Of a stretch of DNA of 64,000 nt, positions 63,756 through 64,000 are shown piece after piece. Made by a program: the position numbers and the translations under genes. The stretch's first letter is position 1, and every line of letters starts with the position of its first letter. The notes beneath the pieces were generated by a model that was given only the letters and a program-made list of their open reading frames with translations, did no database searches and had not been told where the DNA came from. The DNA comes from Marinobacter sp. LQ44 (GTDB lineage Bacteria; Pseudomonadota; Gammaproteobacteria; Pseudomonadales; Oleiphilaceae), in contig NZ_CP014754.1 in the NCBI RefSeq assembly GCF_001447155.2, positions 2,480,001-2,544,000 on the forward strand, given 5' to 3'.

Positions 63756-64000
63756 ATGACGGCAGAGTGGATTTCAATCGGCCTGTTGGCCCTTCTAGTT
63801 CTGTTCTTTGTGCTGGATATCGCCGGTAACCGTAAGCGTGTCCCCCGGCCGAAAGCGGTGGTCCAGCGCAAGCCTGAGGTCGCTCGGGGTCCCGCTCCAG
63901 CGGAACCAGAGCCAGCCCGGGAAACGCCGGAAACCGCTCCAGCAGAGCCGGTCGCCGAAGCACAGCCCGAGGCACCTTCTGCGGAGGCAGAGTCCGTCAA
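63756..64000 (+). CDS. Membrane-anchored protein with Pro/Ala/Glu-rich linker (5' end only)
   Basis: Only 81 codons are in the window: MTAEWISIGLLALLVLFFVLDIAGNRKR, one N-terminal helix, then a basic patch and a long P/A/E-rich linker. The layout suits a membrane-tethered cytoplasmic protein such as a ZipA- or FtsY-type anchor. rsmD often neighbours ftsY, but nothing here proves that identity. Runs off the right edge. Confidence 0.7.
   Translation, partial: MTAEWISIGLLALLVLFFVLDIAGNRKRVPRPKAVVQRKPEVARGPAPAEPEPARETPETAPAEPVAEAQPEAPSAEAESV

Noticed and set aside
1..64000. tRNA, rRNA or CRISPR loci
   Set aside because: I found no cloverleaf-like tRNA ends, rRNA segments or regularly spaced direct repeats on either strand by eye; a covariance search would be needed to exclude small RNAs.

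Overview
The window reads as a gammaproteobacterial chromosome segment, most likely from Marinobacter or a close relative (inference from protein content and gene order; no rRNA is present to confirm it). It is GC-rich and densely coded. Many starts overlap the preceding stop, and I see no phage, insertion sequence, CRISPR array or tRNA. Long reading frames opposite the real genes are by-products of base composition.

Region 1 (1-17.1 kb): a MATE efflux pump cut by the left edge, thiol peroxidase, a Bcr/CflA-type MFS pump, a LysR regulator divergent from a type II haloacid dehalogenase, a PHA-synthase-like alpha/beta hydrolase and a PlsC-type acyltransferase. A five-gene envelope operon follows (large lipoprotein, LpoB-like, COG3014-like, YcfL-like, secreted protein), then RNase II and a diguanylate cyclase. 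Region 2 (17.1-31.7 kb): a copper module (MerR regulator, CopA ATPase, 32-residue membrane peptide, DUF411 protein), a dual GGDEF/EAL protein, folE with a truncated folX remnant and a CoA-binding protein, a hydrolase, a second diguanylate cyclase, a patatin, a PAS protein, and zur-znuC-znuB without znuA.

Region 3 (31.7-51.3 kb) is the conserved block known from Pseudomonas: the type IV pilus chemosensory operon pilG-H-I-J-K-chpA-B-C on the minus strand, divergent from gshB-tonB-algH-ruvX-pyrR-pyrB-pyrC'. ChpA is about 2532 residues with seven canonical phosphotransfer histidine motifs. PyrC' has lost its first two metal-binding histidines, as in the non-catalytic partner of aspartate carbamoyltransferase. 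Region 4 (51.3-64 kb): a probable TRAP transporter set (binding protein, TatT-like lipoprotein, fused permease) interrupted by an HU gene, then pckA, hslO, hslR, yrfG, mutM, a fatty acid desaturase preceded by a FabR/DesT-like palindrome, rsmD, and the start of an unidentified membrane-anchored protein.

The most unusual signal is a family of four intergenic inverted repeats near 1.4, 3.55, 5.55 and 20.8 kb. Their long arms differ from copy to copy but stay self-complementary. Three share a core that folds into two small hairpins presenting GGA. The core resembles the CsrA/RsmA binding motif and may be an undescribed structured element.
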